From Adenophora triphylla var. japonica (taxonomy: Eukaryota; Streptophyta; Magnoliopsida; Asterales; Campanulaceae), in NCBI GenBank assembly GCA_022495995.1, contig JAFEMH010000741.1, forward strand, positions 186,001 to 250,000: a stretch of DNA of 64,000 bases, written 5' to 3'. Shown piece after piece: positions 21,842-33,476 of the stretch. Position numbers and translations under genes: made by a program. Within the stretch, counting starts at the first letter, position 1; each line of letters starts with the position of its first letter. The notes beneath the pieces are model-generated. The model made no database searches. It was not told the DNA's origin and was given only the letters and a program-made list of their open reading frames with translations.

Positions 21842-22717
21842 GACCTGTGGATAGAAGGGAGGACCAAGTAAATTGGGGGCTATGATAGTGCCAGAAAACT
21901 CAGTTTAAGAGAAGAAAGATGTCGCAGACATGAGTGGGGTGTAAAGTTGTGTAGAAAGTGTGCATGGGGTTAAAGTCGTGTAGGGAAAGGGGGGACCCTT
22001 ATCTTCTAAGGCCTTCAGTAGGGCGACATACGATCCATGTCGCCTAAGACATGAAACGAAGACTCGCAAGCGAGATTCGGGCCCGGGCCCTTATCTCTTT
22101 CCTCTAAATACCCCCCCATTTATTGCGCTTTAACCAAGCTTGACAGGTTTTAGAAAATAATTTCGTATTGTCCGAGGAACGGGACAGTAAAATCGAGAAT
22201 TCAAGCGAGAATTCAAGCGACAATGCAAGCGGGAATTTAAAGTTACGAAATGATTACCTGGAAATTTGCAGACAGGAAGGAGGGCTTGAAGAAGTAGTTG
22301 GAAAGGGAGCTTAAAAGCTCTGTGCGCCACCTGCTCTCCTTGCGAACGCCCTGAAACACCCCGGAATATGCAGAGAGATCGGAAAGAAGGTCACCGGAAA
22401 CTGGAATACCCCTGGCCTCTGAAAATTGGAGGATTAAGTGAAAATGGATAAGGGGAGTAGAGTTGGACGAGGGTTTTTAAGCTCCGAAAGTCAAGGAGTG
22501 GAAGAGTTTGGGGGAATTTCCAAGAGTTATGATTTTTGAAATTCCCCCCATTATTGTGAACATTAATAGAAAAGGACGGATCGACTCCCGAGGAAGGTGT
22601 ACGGCTGCCAAACCGTTCGACTCGACCCCAAGATGACACGTGTCACATAGGTGACGGTTCGATCCTGCATCTCGCCAAATCGGGCAAGGATTCGCGAGAA
22701 TCACCTGACGTCAAGGA

Positions 22718-22771
22718 ATGTTCTCGCCTGGACCATTTAATGTTCTCGCCTGGACCATAAATGGTCCAGGC
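22718..22771. repeat. Direct repeat plus hairpin upstream of the Tat-2 purine tract
   Basis: TGTTCTCGCCTGGACCAT occurs twice in tandem. The second copy forms a perfect 11-bp inverted repeat, GCCTGGACCAT-AA-ATGGTCCAGGC (22748-22771), just before the PPT. Confidence 0.85.
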
Positions 22772-22788
22772 TTGAACTTGGGGGCTTC

Positions 22789-23548
22789 TGATGCGATCGT
22801 ATAAAATGGATTGGGCCCAAAGTACTAGGGATCGGGCCCATTAGCTCGTAATGGGCCGATCCACTATACTTGGGCCATATAAGAGGATTGTGGCAGCGTG
22901 CGACATTAATGATGAGGGAGCGAAATTAACGGAGTGGGCAATGCGAACTAAAATGAGGCAAATGTAAGAAGGCGCGTGAGGGTACGGTTTTGCGAGCAAT
23001 AGGGCCATGCGAGAAACATGACTGAGCCGTGGCAGACCTTATGAATGTGGGTATAAGGGGAGTATGTTTTCTGCGGAATATCTGGTTTAGGGCGACATTC
23101 AGGATGTCGCCCCCTTTTCTCGGATTGTCGCCAATCCGACATGGGTCCCTGAGCGTTACCAGGACACCATTTCGATTGTCGCCTGCATCTCTAACCCTAA
23201 AATATTGATGATGGATGATTGATGTGACAAGGTGAATAGTGAAATCCCACTAACTTGAGGTTGGTTGGGGATCCTTCCTTGGATGATTGACAAGTGTCCC
23301 CCCATGTGCAAGGCACATGGGGGGCTTGGGAGTATATAAAAGGTGAATAGTGTCATTTGCATGGTATGTCTATCCCTCTCTACTTTCTCTCTCTAAGTTT
23401 CCATTGATAACCTTACCACCTTGATCATCTAACCTCATTCTCACGCCGGAGGGGGTTCGCCGGAGTCACCCCCGGCCTAGTTGACGTGTGTTCTTGTGTG
23501 TAGGCGACCACTCAAAGAGGAAGCAGCCGAAGTATCCTCAACATTTCA
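22789..23548 (+). repeat. Tat-2 LTR (right boundary uncertain)
   Basis: It starts TGATGCGATC right after the purine tract. It includes an inverted repeat at 23298-23324, a TATA box at 23333-23340, a CT-rich putative transcript start region around 23370-23395 (CTCTCTACTTTCTCTCTCT) and a GC-rich GCCGGAG...CCGGC patch near 23445-23475. With no partner LTR in the window the 3' end cannot be confirmed. Confidence 0.5.
23298..23340 (+). promoter_or_regulatory. Hairpin and TATA box of the Tat-2 LTR
   Basis: A perfect 12-bp stem, CCCCCCATGTGC / GCACATGGGGGG with a 3-base loop (23298-23324), lies nine bases before TATATAAA (23333-23340). The spacing suggests a promoter-proximal element. Confidence 0.6.
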
Positions 23549-24207
23549 GTTCCTGTGCAACCAAGATTTCTTATGGCAGCATCATATTCAAAAATCAAAT
23601 AATTTTACGTTTGTCTCAAGCCAAAATCTTAAAAAAAAAACGCATTTTTTCTTAAGCTTAGAAAAAACGTGTTTTGTTTCTCCCGCTAGTGTCAGTGTAA
23701 CAAAATGCCGGTGCATGTGTAACAAATATACACTTTTGTGTTATTTTATAAAATGTCAAATGTTTCTATCAACTTTTGTTTTTGGTCATGAACAATCAAG
23801 TTTTCAGATAAGTAGGCTACTTAACACATGAAAATATAAAATGTTTATTTCTCTTTTTAAGAAGGATTGAGTTAGATAATAGATAATCATTATAAGGTTT
23901 ACTTTCAAATAGACCTATAAGTTTGGACTGGACTGGACTCCTTAAAAAATAGCACTTCATTTTTCATCAGAAAATTGCCTGTAACCAAAAGAGTAAATCA
24001 AAGCAGTGTTCTTCCAGCCATTAAAGCTTCTCTGCAACCAATGACTGACTAAAAGAATAACAACCTTTCACCCAACGACAGACCGATACGAAAAACATAG
24101 CACAAGTTACAAAAAAAAAGTGTACACTAGTACTGGCTGTTCTATATCATCATATGTTTCTTTCTCTGCCAAGGAGTTAGTTAAACCTGAAACTAAACTA
24201 ACACCCT
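23549..24207. other. Intergenic stretch and 3' UTR of the transporter gene
   Basis: AT-rich sequence without a gene. The part nearest 24207 is expected to be the 3' UTR of the minus-strand transporter. No transposon signature is clear. Confidence 0.4.
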
Positions 24208-27200
24208 TTACGATGGGTGATTGCTAAGTTGGCTTCGCCCAAGATGTGAGATCCTCGAGGAAGCCATTAAAGGTGCTTCTTCATCAAAATTGGAATCAGC
24301 AACTGAACTATTCCTTCCGCTCTTTCCTCCACTCCCATAATCCACATCATCAGGTACGTATAGATCAGATGATTTCTTTTCCATCCCCAGCTCCTGCTTC
24401 AAACAAATCAGAGCCTTCCTTGTTAGATACAACCCAAATCCATACTAAACCAGCAAAAAACAACTGGCTAAGCTTTACATTGACAACCACCAAATAAAAT
24501 ATCATTCTTTTTCCAACAATAAGCAAACATGAGCACCTGATATATCATCTATGTATCAATGTACAGCTTTCAAGACAGATAACTTAATGTGCTAAGCACA
24601 TGAGGGCCCATGCATTGACTAAAACTAAAAATTGAAATTATGCCACACAGTACTATATTTCTGATGGCTCTTATTGATGTTGTTAAGAATAAGAGGTATT
24701 CCCCCTGTCCCTAAATGAATGTCGAATTTCTTTTCAAATTTGCTCTTGATGCACAGCAAATTTGAAACTTTTTTCGACATTCATTTAGGAACGGAGGGAG
24801 TACTATTCATTGTCCACTGTCATTCCTAGAGATAACCCTCTATAAGCTCCAGAAGACGAAGAGGTTAATTATAGAAGTGCATTTTTCCCATGCTGCTCAA
24901 GAGCAACTCTTTTTCCCTCCCTCCCTTAATGGGTTAATGATTCACCTTCGCTCTTACCCTCTATTGGTTGCTTTTGGCAGTTAACACATCCCCTCACCCT
25001 ACTAGAACATAGCTCAAACATCTAAGTAAAGATAAACAGGAAAAGGCAATGGCTCGCTGCAAATTTATAAAGTAAGGATCAAGAGTTGGAAAAAAAGGGT
25101 TTATAGTGAATATTGACCTTCGTTGCTCTTTCTGCAATAACATCTATAGGAAGTTGGGTTGCACGGACATCCTTGACCTTCAAATAATTGTACATGACAA
25201 CGCCACATAGAGCTGCGGAAACAGAATAAATATCAAATGATGCCAAGTCATTTATAAGCTTCCACACTGAAAATGGATAATGCATACCTATTGCGTAGCC
25301 AATGATATTAAGCTTGGTAATTGCCGATTCCGGGAATATGACTGTTGAAAGGGCAATGAGTATCCAATCTTTTAAAACACCAGCAACTCTCATTGTCACA
25401 GCGCCAGTTCTCCCAATTACTAAGAAAATTGAAAAATTTAACGCTAGCGCACATAGTGCATTTGAAAAAAAGATCCAAAAATTAAACTGGATCTGTGAAA
25501 CTTCCATCTCAGGCTTCTCCAGAAGATACCAGGGAACAAACAGAAACACAAAACTGCACATAAGAAGAAGAAAAATGTTGTATACACATCTCTTTTAAGA
25601 ATAGTATCATTATAGCCTAGTTATATAAGTGATCGCTGAATGAATGGAGAAAGGCGTATAGTGACAGGAAGAGAAAATATATGGTTATGACAACTGAAGA
25701 CAGCAGAAAGACTATTGCAAAAAACAGAACAGGACCTCCACTCTTTCCGAATGCTATTATTGGCATATGTTGAGAGTAGTTCCTTTACAGTGCGCATAAC
25801 AAATAAATCTTCAAAGAATATATCGGAGTACCTGCATGGAGCTATGTAATATAGGCTGGTGATAGGATTAAGTGTCAAACCCTTCTTTTGGAGAAGAACC
25901 TGAGTTAAGACTAGCCTAAGAGCTTCAGCAAATATTCCTGTGACCTGATAAAATGTACCCACTACATTGAAGTGAATCTCTCCATATGAGGATACAACCA
26001 CCCCAACACTGACCAAGACCATGTTCAAAAGCACATCATATCGTAATATGTCAGTGCCACAAACAACCGCCATGAGAAACGTTGCCACTGGCACTGCAAA
26101 TCAAGCATGGAGTAGAATATAGCCTCTTAGAACAGTTCCAGACTATAACAAATTTTGAAGGAAGAAATAAAGTGAGATATATGCATAAGAACATACTTAG
26201 GGCTTTGAGCATCTGTATGAAAGCCACAGAGATAAACAGGTACGCTGTGTTGCCAAACCTGTATGAACCCGAAGGATACTGGTATTAACACAAAGGTATA
26301 ATCCGCATGATCAAACACAAGGAAAGTCAAGTAAACAAAACCACGTCAATGGAATCTGAAATTCTACAATGTGAAGCATTTCTATTGAAATAGATAACTA
26401 ACCCAGATCACAAATAAGAGTCCACTATTCCTTTTCGGGTCAATCACAAATAAGTATCCACTTTCCTATTTTGGAATGCTAGAATCACTTGTGTCCCCAA
26501 GTTTTCGGGGACCCATATCTAGAGCATTTGTGTCAACTAACTTCTTTTAAAGGGGTTCAAATGGGATTTGTTAATCTGTTTCCAAAAAAGTGGACACTTA
26601 TTTGTGGTTCGAGGAAGTGAAGACCGTTTTGAATGAAGGGGAGGGGGGGAGTGAATCGTCTATCAAATTATTGGAAACTTTCTTTTTTCTTCCTCCATAT
26701 TTTGCAGCGGATATCACAAAAACTTTAGTTTTTTTATAATCAGAACGCTTCCATAAAACACTCTCCACCTAAATGAAGATAAATGATTTATGGAAACCCA
26801 AGATTTTGCTCACTAATAAGAAGACACCAGCAAGATTAACTTGAAAAAACAAAAAAAAAAACTGGTAATGAAACAGTTGATAAGGGTAAAATACTTCAAA
26901 AAGAACTGGGGAATCTTCATGCCAAGAGACCATCTTTTCTTATAAGTTCTCATCATTATTTAAATATGCTTTTGAAGATATTTCCTCCACTCTAACCCTT
27001 CTTTACAGTAAGAAGGTAAAAAATCTTTGTGACAAGCGATATTGTTTCATCTATTCTTCTTTATTTTCCTTCTCTGATAAGGTTTAAGCACTTGACTTTA
27101 CCCCTTTATGGACATGCCTTGTTAGCAGTTGAACCATCAGGGCACTAAGACTCGCAACTGTGTGGAGTCTCCATCAATCAAGAGATATATTGTGAGGCAT

Positions 27201-30200
27201 AGACCGCATAACTTTACAAGCTTGAATACTTGTAAAGGAAGTGAAACTGTAGTTTGGAAATGAACCAAATAATATCAAGTGGGATATAAGAAGTTCAGGT
27301 ATCAATAGTAGACCAGGTACTTACCACAAGCTTGAAGCAAAGAATGCACTAATAGGTATAACACACGTTGTATATCTGTAATCCAGGAGAAACCATGGGG
27401 TAAAAAGTTAAAACAAAAGAGGGGAATGCATGCAGAAATTGGGACAAAATGAAAAAGCCACGTGCTTGGAACAGTCTTACATTGAAAATGTCATTTTAAC
27501 CGGTGCCACAACCTACATAAAGAAAAGGCAGAATTAAAGTACATCAGCTTCTTGCAGAAGGTAAAAAGGCATACATCAGAAGAGATACGTCCCTGAATAC
27601 AACACAATGGGAACCAACTTCTCCTTTTCAATTTTAGAGGGTTGGTTGAGGATGGGGTTAGACGTAACTAAGGAAATAGGTAGTTGCAAAACAATTGAAA
27701 TGGCAAAAAGCACATGCTGAGGTATAAATTGAAGTTGCTATCTCCAAGTGTAAAGATCGACCATTTGTGTTCAACAGAAGAATGCAAAATTTAATTGCAC
27801 CATATTGAAGAAAAAGTGGATTGAGAAATGAAATATGTAAGATATCAATAATTCAACACCTTGTGATTAATTTACAAGGACACCTTCAGTATGGCAACAA
27901 TGATTATTTTTTTCCAAGATAAGATTACTCTTCCATCCCAGATTACATGCCATCAACATTTTGGGGTGTCCACAAATGTGTACAACTCTTGTCAAGTAAG
28001 TATATGGACAATCTTTAAAAACCCGCTCGTCTGGAATTCTGAAAAGTTGTAATCCAACGATATTGACACAGATCTAAAATGCAATAATAAATAACTAAAT
28101 GGATTTAAAACTCTTGTTAACCTCATTCCGATGGAAGTGGCTTATAATCTTACACGCATGTAGAAATAGACAAGACCAATGGTTAAGAAGTTCATTCAAA
28201 GAATCAAGTGATACAGTACAACTGTAACATTCATGTCATTTTGAATAATATGCATCCCGAAGTTATGAATCTATTAAGATATCAAGGACCTATGCAGTAT
28301 AATTGACTGTAACAGAAAAGCGAATACATGCATGCATTCTTTTCTTGTCAAACAATTTCTGATGTAACAATAACACAATCAAAGATATCCAAGGTCAATC
28401 ACTTAAGACGTAGTGTAAGCGGTTTGAGCAGGGTATTTGACAACCACGACCAAATTTATAACAGCTCAAGAACCTACTACTTGTAACCAGTAAATAAATA
28501 AAACAAAATTAAATTCTGGCCCACAATGATTTACACTTGAAACATGGGGAAAATGATTCTTCAGGATTTACAGGTTTCAATCACGCTTAGGAAATACAGG
28601 ATTTACCAGAATTCAAACTCCCGTGATATCCTTAAACCAACCAGGGGAAAGTAGGGCATAAGCAGTAAATCTGGCAAGCTGAATATTAAAAGTCCAACAT
28701 TACCATACCTTCAAAACACGGATAAGAAAGAATGCCACGGCACCAGAAAATCCCATATGGATCATAGTAAGTGTAATAGGGAATGGGAAATTGAAGTATT
28801 TGTGAGAAAGCACCCACTGCAATTAGCCAGAAACTTAACAATGTCAATATTTCGATAAAGGAGCCACACAACACATAAATAATGGTAATAGTAAGAAATG
28901 TTCATGTTAAAGAGGTTCAACATAATTATACAATTAGTAAGGGAAAATCCTTCAAAAACAAGTTGACGGGGGAATCATTTTACACGTGAAAAAATATATT
29001 TTGGTTCAATGATACAATCTAACAATAAAAATTTGGAAACAACTGATTGAAGTATCACTTCTGATTCACTTTGTGATTCACTTCTGAGTAGAAGCAAAAC
29101 TGAATATTTGGAGTGTAAGTTTAGTAGAGTTGGAAGCAGGGAGGCAAGGGTGATCACATTCGATGGAAAGATTGTCCAAGCTTCTGAGTTTTTTCGCTAT
29201 CTTGGATCTATTATCCAAAAGGATGGAGAATTAGATGGAGATGTGACTCACAGGATTAAAGCAGGTTGGTTGAAGTGCAAGAGTGCCACAGGGTTTCTAT
29301 GCGATCCCGGCATGCCCCATAGATTAAAGGGAAAATTCTACCGCACGACAATTAGGTCGGCAATGCTTTATGACATTGAATGTTGGGCCGTGAAACAGTG
29401 TCAAGTTCAAAAGATGAATGCAGTGTTGATGCGTATACTACGATGGATGTGTGGGCATACAAGGAATGAGGTGATCAGGGGTAAAGTAAGAGTTGCGCTT
29501 ATTGAGGACAAAATGAGGGAGAATCGTTTAAGGTGGTTTGGTTATTTGAGACGGAGACCAAGTGATGCACCGGTTAGGAGGCCTGAAGAGTGGAGAAGTG
29601 ATAAAATGGCGAGGGGTAGGGGAAGACCCAATCAAACTTGAATTAGGGTGATTGGAAACGATATGAGTTTACTTGGATTTGATGAAAATATGGAGTTGAA
29701 GAGGCCGGAGTGGAGGGCAAAAATTCATGTGGGTAAAGGGCATAGTTATTAAAGGCCCAAGGCGTACCAAGGCGCAAAAGGTGTGCCCGGAGCCTAGGCG
29801 CAAGGCGGGCGCGCGCCCGAGTGACGACGCAAAAATGCCTTAAAACACTAAAAATATAGTATACATACAACATCAAGATCAGATGAGCAATAAATCAAAT
29901 GCAAGTAGTAAATCAAACATACGTTATAAGTCATAAAAGAAACAAGCACAAACATACGTTATATGTCATAAATGTATGTATACTATACTAAAAATATAGT
30001 ATACATACAACATCAAGTGATCAGGGAGATTGCCGGAGTTCTTCCCAGGTCGCCGGAGGTCGTCGCTGTTAGTTTGAAGGAGTTCCTAGTGATTGCTACT
30101 CTTATACAGAGTTATGACACGTGTACATGAGAGAGTCGTGGCATGAGAGAGTCGTGGCAGAGAAGAGTAATAGTCGCGTATTAGGTTTAATTACGATTTA

Positions 30201-31212
30201 ATTATTGGTCAATTATTGTGCCCGGAGCCTAGGCGCATACCATCAAGGCTCGCGCTTCAGCCTTAGGCGCGCCTAATCCCTCGCCTATGAAACAGAGCCT
30301 CGCCTAGCACAATCCAGGCTCCAAAGCTGAGTCTCTCTGCGCCCGAAGCCTAGGCGCGAGCCTAGGCGCGCTTTTGATAACTATGGTGAAGGGGGTTGTT
30401 GTTTTTTTTTCTATTATATATTTACTCTTTTATTATCACTATTTTTATTTATTTATTTATTCTTTTTTCCCACCTATTTCTTCTTTTAACCTTTTTTTTT
30501 ATTTCTTTCACGATGACATGTGAGGATTAATGTTAGCCGACCCCGAATTATTTTGGGTCTAAGGCTTTGTTGTTGTTGTTGTTGATGACTTCAATCAATG
30601 GTGCAATCCAGCCTTTGGTCAAGCTCTGTCTATCACTCCAGTATTTCACTTCCCTCCGAGATCAAAATCATGATAACCATATTTAATCCTATTTCACAGA
30701 AAATATTTTGTCTTCTTTAATCCAAAAAGTTTGCCCCATTGCTTACACTTAAAAGCTTTATGATATTAAATTTGTAGAACTGAGACTCATCAAAATCCTC
30801 CAATAAGAAAATGTAATAAATGTATGTCTGTATATAACATGACCAAAGAACAGGGAAAGAATAAAGAGGTCTAAAATGCACAAGACAAATGGAGCCAACT
30901 AAAGCTTTACGGCTTGCTTTGGCTTACTTATTCCCTTATTTAAGTCAAAGTATTAAGGAAACGACAAATCCACTAATCACATGAGTAAACATACATCAAA
31001 TAATCAAGCAGAACATGCATTTGATACAACTTCGTTTGAAAGGGCAATAATTTTGAAAAAGTAATATTAGCCTAGTTGTTAACATGTTGAAAAGAGATAA
31101 ACAATGAAAAACATGTAAAACATACCTTGTTATACAATATAACTCCGGATGAAAGCATTACATAAACCAGAAGATAGAAATAGGTTAAGAGAAGTTGTTT
31201 ATTGATCATCAT
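24208..31212 (-). CDS. Sugar-phosphate/phosphate translocator-like membrane transporter (At1g48230/At3g17430 type)
   Basis: Nine coding exons join in frame to 382 residues: 31212-31126, 28816-28709, 27512-27481, 27375-27325, 26258-26197, 26093-25832, 25553-25288, 25212-25118, 24393-24208. All introns are GT-AG. The product starts MMINKQLLLTYFYLLVYVML and continues KYFNFPFPITLTMIHMGFSG, PISAFFASSLWFGNTAYL, VSSYGEIHFNVVGTFYQV, LTQVLLQKKGLTLNPITS, FSIFLVIGRTGAVTMRVAGV and a hydrophilic EEAPLMASSR tail. It has about ten hydrophobic segments with the EamA/TPT fold, as in Arabidopsis probable sugar-phosphate/phosphate translocators of the nucleotide-sugar transporter superfamily, which are thought to act in endomembranes. 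The substrate is not established. The start was chosen because homologues begin at M-NK; an in-frame Met at 31254 would add 14 residues. Length matches the family and no disabling change is seen. Large introns carry a LINE and MITEs. Confidence 0.93.
24698..24804. mobile_element. Stowaway-like MITE in transporter intron
   Basis: Short inverted-repeat element with ends TATTCCCCCTGTCCCTAAAT and ATTTAGGAACGGAGGGAGTA. The inner arms AATGTCGAA...TTTCGACATT also pair. It lies between the last two coding exons of the transporter. Confidence 0.7.
26405..26640. mobile_element. MITE-like inverted repeat in transporter intron
   Basis: CACAAATAAGTATCCACTTTCC near 26446 pairs with AAAAGTGGACACTTATTTGTG near 26586-26607. 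The element is about 200 bp and lies in the intron between the 62-nt exon (26258) and the 51-nt exon (27325). Confidence 0.5.
29085..30586 (+). mobile_element. 5'-truncated RTE-type LINE in transporter intron 1, with a nested TIR element
   Basis: The plus frame at 29108-29641 encodes the C-terminal end of an RTE reverse-transcriptase protein: FFRYLGSIIQKDGELDGDV, HRIKAGWLKCKSATGFLC, KGKFYRTTIRSAMLYDIECW, ILRWMCGHTRNEVIRGKV, MRENRLRWFGYLRRRPSDAP. The 3' end, CGAATTATTTTGGGTCTAAG followed by (GTT)n at 30546-30586, is the typical plant RTE tail. The catalytic RT core is absent. The element lies in the sense opposite to the host gene. A second element interrupts it at 29741-30385. Confidence 0.85.
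29741..30385. mobile_element. hAT-like TIR element nested in the RTE LINE
   Basis: Terminal inverted repeats CATAGTTATTAAA (left) and TTTTGATAACTATG (right) are flanked by an imperfect 8-bp duplication GTAAAGGG / GTGAAGGG. The interior has GCCTAGGCGC palindromes near both ends and a local duplication (29849-30016) of TAAAAATATAGTATACATAC. No transposase frame, so it is non-autonomous. Confidence 0.6.
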
Positions 31213-32301
31213 GTACTTGTGATTGACTTGGCCCCCTTCTACTGGCTGTTTCAAGCTCTTCAGTTTTGCAACTTCTAAAAGATGGGCTTCTCAAATAGAA
31301 AGTGAGAGATTTCAAGAATTCCTGCTGAATACACAAAGGGCAATCTAATGTCTCAGTAGTAGGTATCCGTCCCCTTAACCAGTTATCAGCATGTGCCGGT
31401 TCGATGATCGTGCAGTTTTGACTACGTTAAATGGCACCAACATAGCTACGTCCTGAAAAAAAAAATATAAATAAACAATTGTATTAATAACAGCACGAAT
31501 GCAAAATCCAAAGTTCTGGCTAAAAACATTAACATGCATGTATATGCAATCTAAAGAGAATGCACTAATTTGAGGCAAGCCATATGCGGAGAGATGCTGC
31601 AAAAAACAAGGAGCGTAACAGGAGCTCGAACACTTACGCATTCACCAATCAATTTGCAGGAAAGCTAAATTGTAGAAATATATACTCAAATTATGATGTA
31701 TTGTGCGTTGGGTTGCTTCCATTGGAAGCTAATAATTCCTGGATGAAGTGTAAGGATACTTGACATAAAATAGTCAAGACTTGAGAGATATAGAAAGTTG
31801 GGATAAATGACATTTAGCAGTTCAAACTAACGGCAGCAACAATATAGGAAGTACTTCAAGAAGCTGGAAGATGCAGCGCATGACTGGGAGAATATTATAC
31901 TTAATTTGGTATACAATTAATCAACTGAATTAGATAGGATTCTAAAAGAAATTGAGGGAAGAAATGTGTTGTGGGATTGCTGATTTCAAGCCCTCTTCAC
32001 TAGGAAGTGCATGATCATCTTCTAATATCACTTATAGCACATATATGTGCTTCAAGAAATGAATATGGAATGAGTTAGACATTGCAGTTTTGTGGTCCCT
32101 CTGGTCCATTTCTCGCCTTTTACTTTTAGTAACTGTGTATGTAACAATGAAATTCATGATTTCGCATGCAGTCTTGATTCAGGTGGAATACATAAATAGT
32201 ACTCTCCGGTCCCCAGATGATTGTCCTCCATTTTTCAAACAGTTAGTTCTAAATGGATATCTATTTTCTGTTGAGGTTACTAAAGTCACATTATAAACTA
32301 T

Positions 32302-32560
32302 TACTCCATCCAACCCAGAAAGATAGATCCATTTTGATTTCTATGGTCAGCTCAACTGAACTTTGACCATAATTTTATGAAAAATCTAATTATCCATATG
32401 CAGTTCTAAAAATTGTTGTTGATTTACCAGTAAAAAAACTATCACTAGTAATTTTCAAATTACATAAGGCTTATTGGATTTTCATAAAATTATGGTCAAA
32501 GATTAATTGAGTTGACCATTAAACTTAAAGTGGGACTATCTTTCTGAGACAGAGGGACTA
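32302..32560. mobile_element. MITE upstream of the transporter coding region
   Basis: About 260 bp with outer ends TACTCCATCCAACCCAGAAAG and TCTGAGACAGAGGGACTA. Long inner arms pair as well, for example GACCATAATTTTATGAAAA with TTTTCATAAAATTATGGTC. Probably in a 5' UTR intron or upstream region of the transporter. Confidence 0.65.
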
Positions 32561-33039
32561 TGTTCTAATTCACACTTGTGCTCATTAGGGGTACTTAAGT
32601 ATATAGTACACTGCTAAAAGTGCTTAAAACTCAACGTCCTTACACTCATTTATGGAATGAGAGAGCATGAAAGAAGGAGAAAGTCTTTGAAGGATTTTAA
32701 CAAATTATGCCAACAAGTATATTTCAAGGAGCAAGAAGGAAGCTTTACACAAGTAAATACTCCTTAAGTCCTAGGAAAAGAGTGCATTTTCAAGATTGAA
32801 GCTTCAAGTTTTTCCTTCCATGTAGGAATCCAACAACATGATGATTGGGGGCAAGGGAAATAAAACTGACCTTAATTAATAGAATGGTAATGCGCTGAAT
32901 CTGAGCTAGTAACCGGCAATGAGAGAAACTGAATCGTAGATGAAGATCTGAAGGCTGAAAGTGAATCAATGGCAGATCGAGGCAGTTGGAGATGCTGATG
33001 AGGTGTTGCCTTAATATGTAAGCATTCATTCATACAGAA

Positions 33040-33170
33040 ATCAACATAATATGAAGGTGGGTGGAGTGGAGGAAAAGAGGGATTTGGGGATGGCGTCCGA
33101 GAGAGCAGGAGAAACCTAGATTCGGAGATGGATGGAGTGACAAGTAAAGATTATATTTTTCCAACCAACC
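33040..33170 (-). promoter_or_regulatory. Possible promoter and first 5' UTR exon of the transporter
   Basis: The minus strand shows AAAAATATAATC (TATA-like, about 33145-33160) followed by a CT-rich stretch (CTCCTGCTCTCTCGG, CTCTTTTCCTCCACTCC) typical of plant 5' UTRs. It lies 1.9 kb upstream of the coding start, so at least one 5' UTR intron is implied. Inferred only. Confidence 0.35.
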
Positions 33171-33369
33171 AACCAAGAAAAATCCGTGCCTTGTAATTAT
33201 TATTTGGCTCCTTCAGCTTCAATTCAATACCAAATTACAAAATAAAATAGTAAGAAATAAAATTAATAAAATCATCAGTCGCAATCAATCAATCAATAGG
33301 TACATAACCTATAACCAAACAACAATTATGGGCAAATTATAGGGATTTTTTTCTTTTTAAAATAATTCA

Positions 33370-33476
33370 TTTTTTTTCCAACAACTTTTTTACATGATGA
33401 TATATGAGGATTCATATTAGCCGATCCTAAATTATTTTGGGACTAAGACTTTGTTGTTGTTATTGTTGTTGCTGCT
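33370..33476 (+). mobile_element. RTE LINE 3'-end fragment
   Basis: Matches the tail at 30500-30586: AGCCGATCCTAAATTATTTT, GGGACTAAGACTTTG, then a (GTT)n-like run. Only the last 100 bp of the element are present. Confidence 0.7.

Larger units (their letters stand above)
20080..23548 (+). mobile_element. Tat-2: 3' part of a second LTR retrotransposon (plus strand) split by Tat-1
   Basis: The piece contains, from left to right, a minus-strand PF04195-like ORF, non-coding sequence, a purine tract (TTGGGGGCTT, 22778-22787) and one LTR starting TGATGCGATC at 22789, with a TATA box at 23333. PPT and LTR orientation place the element on the plus strand, so the ORF is antisense and downstream of where pol would be. 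The pol would lie on the other side of Tat-1, left of the window. The right LTR end is not fixed; a CA end near 23548 is a guess. Confidence 0.5.
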
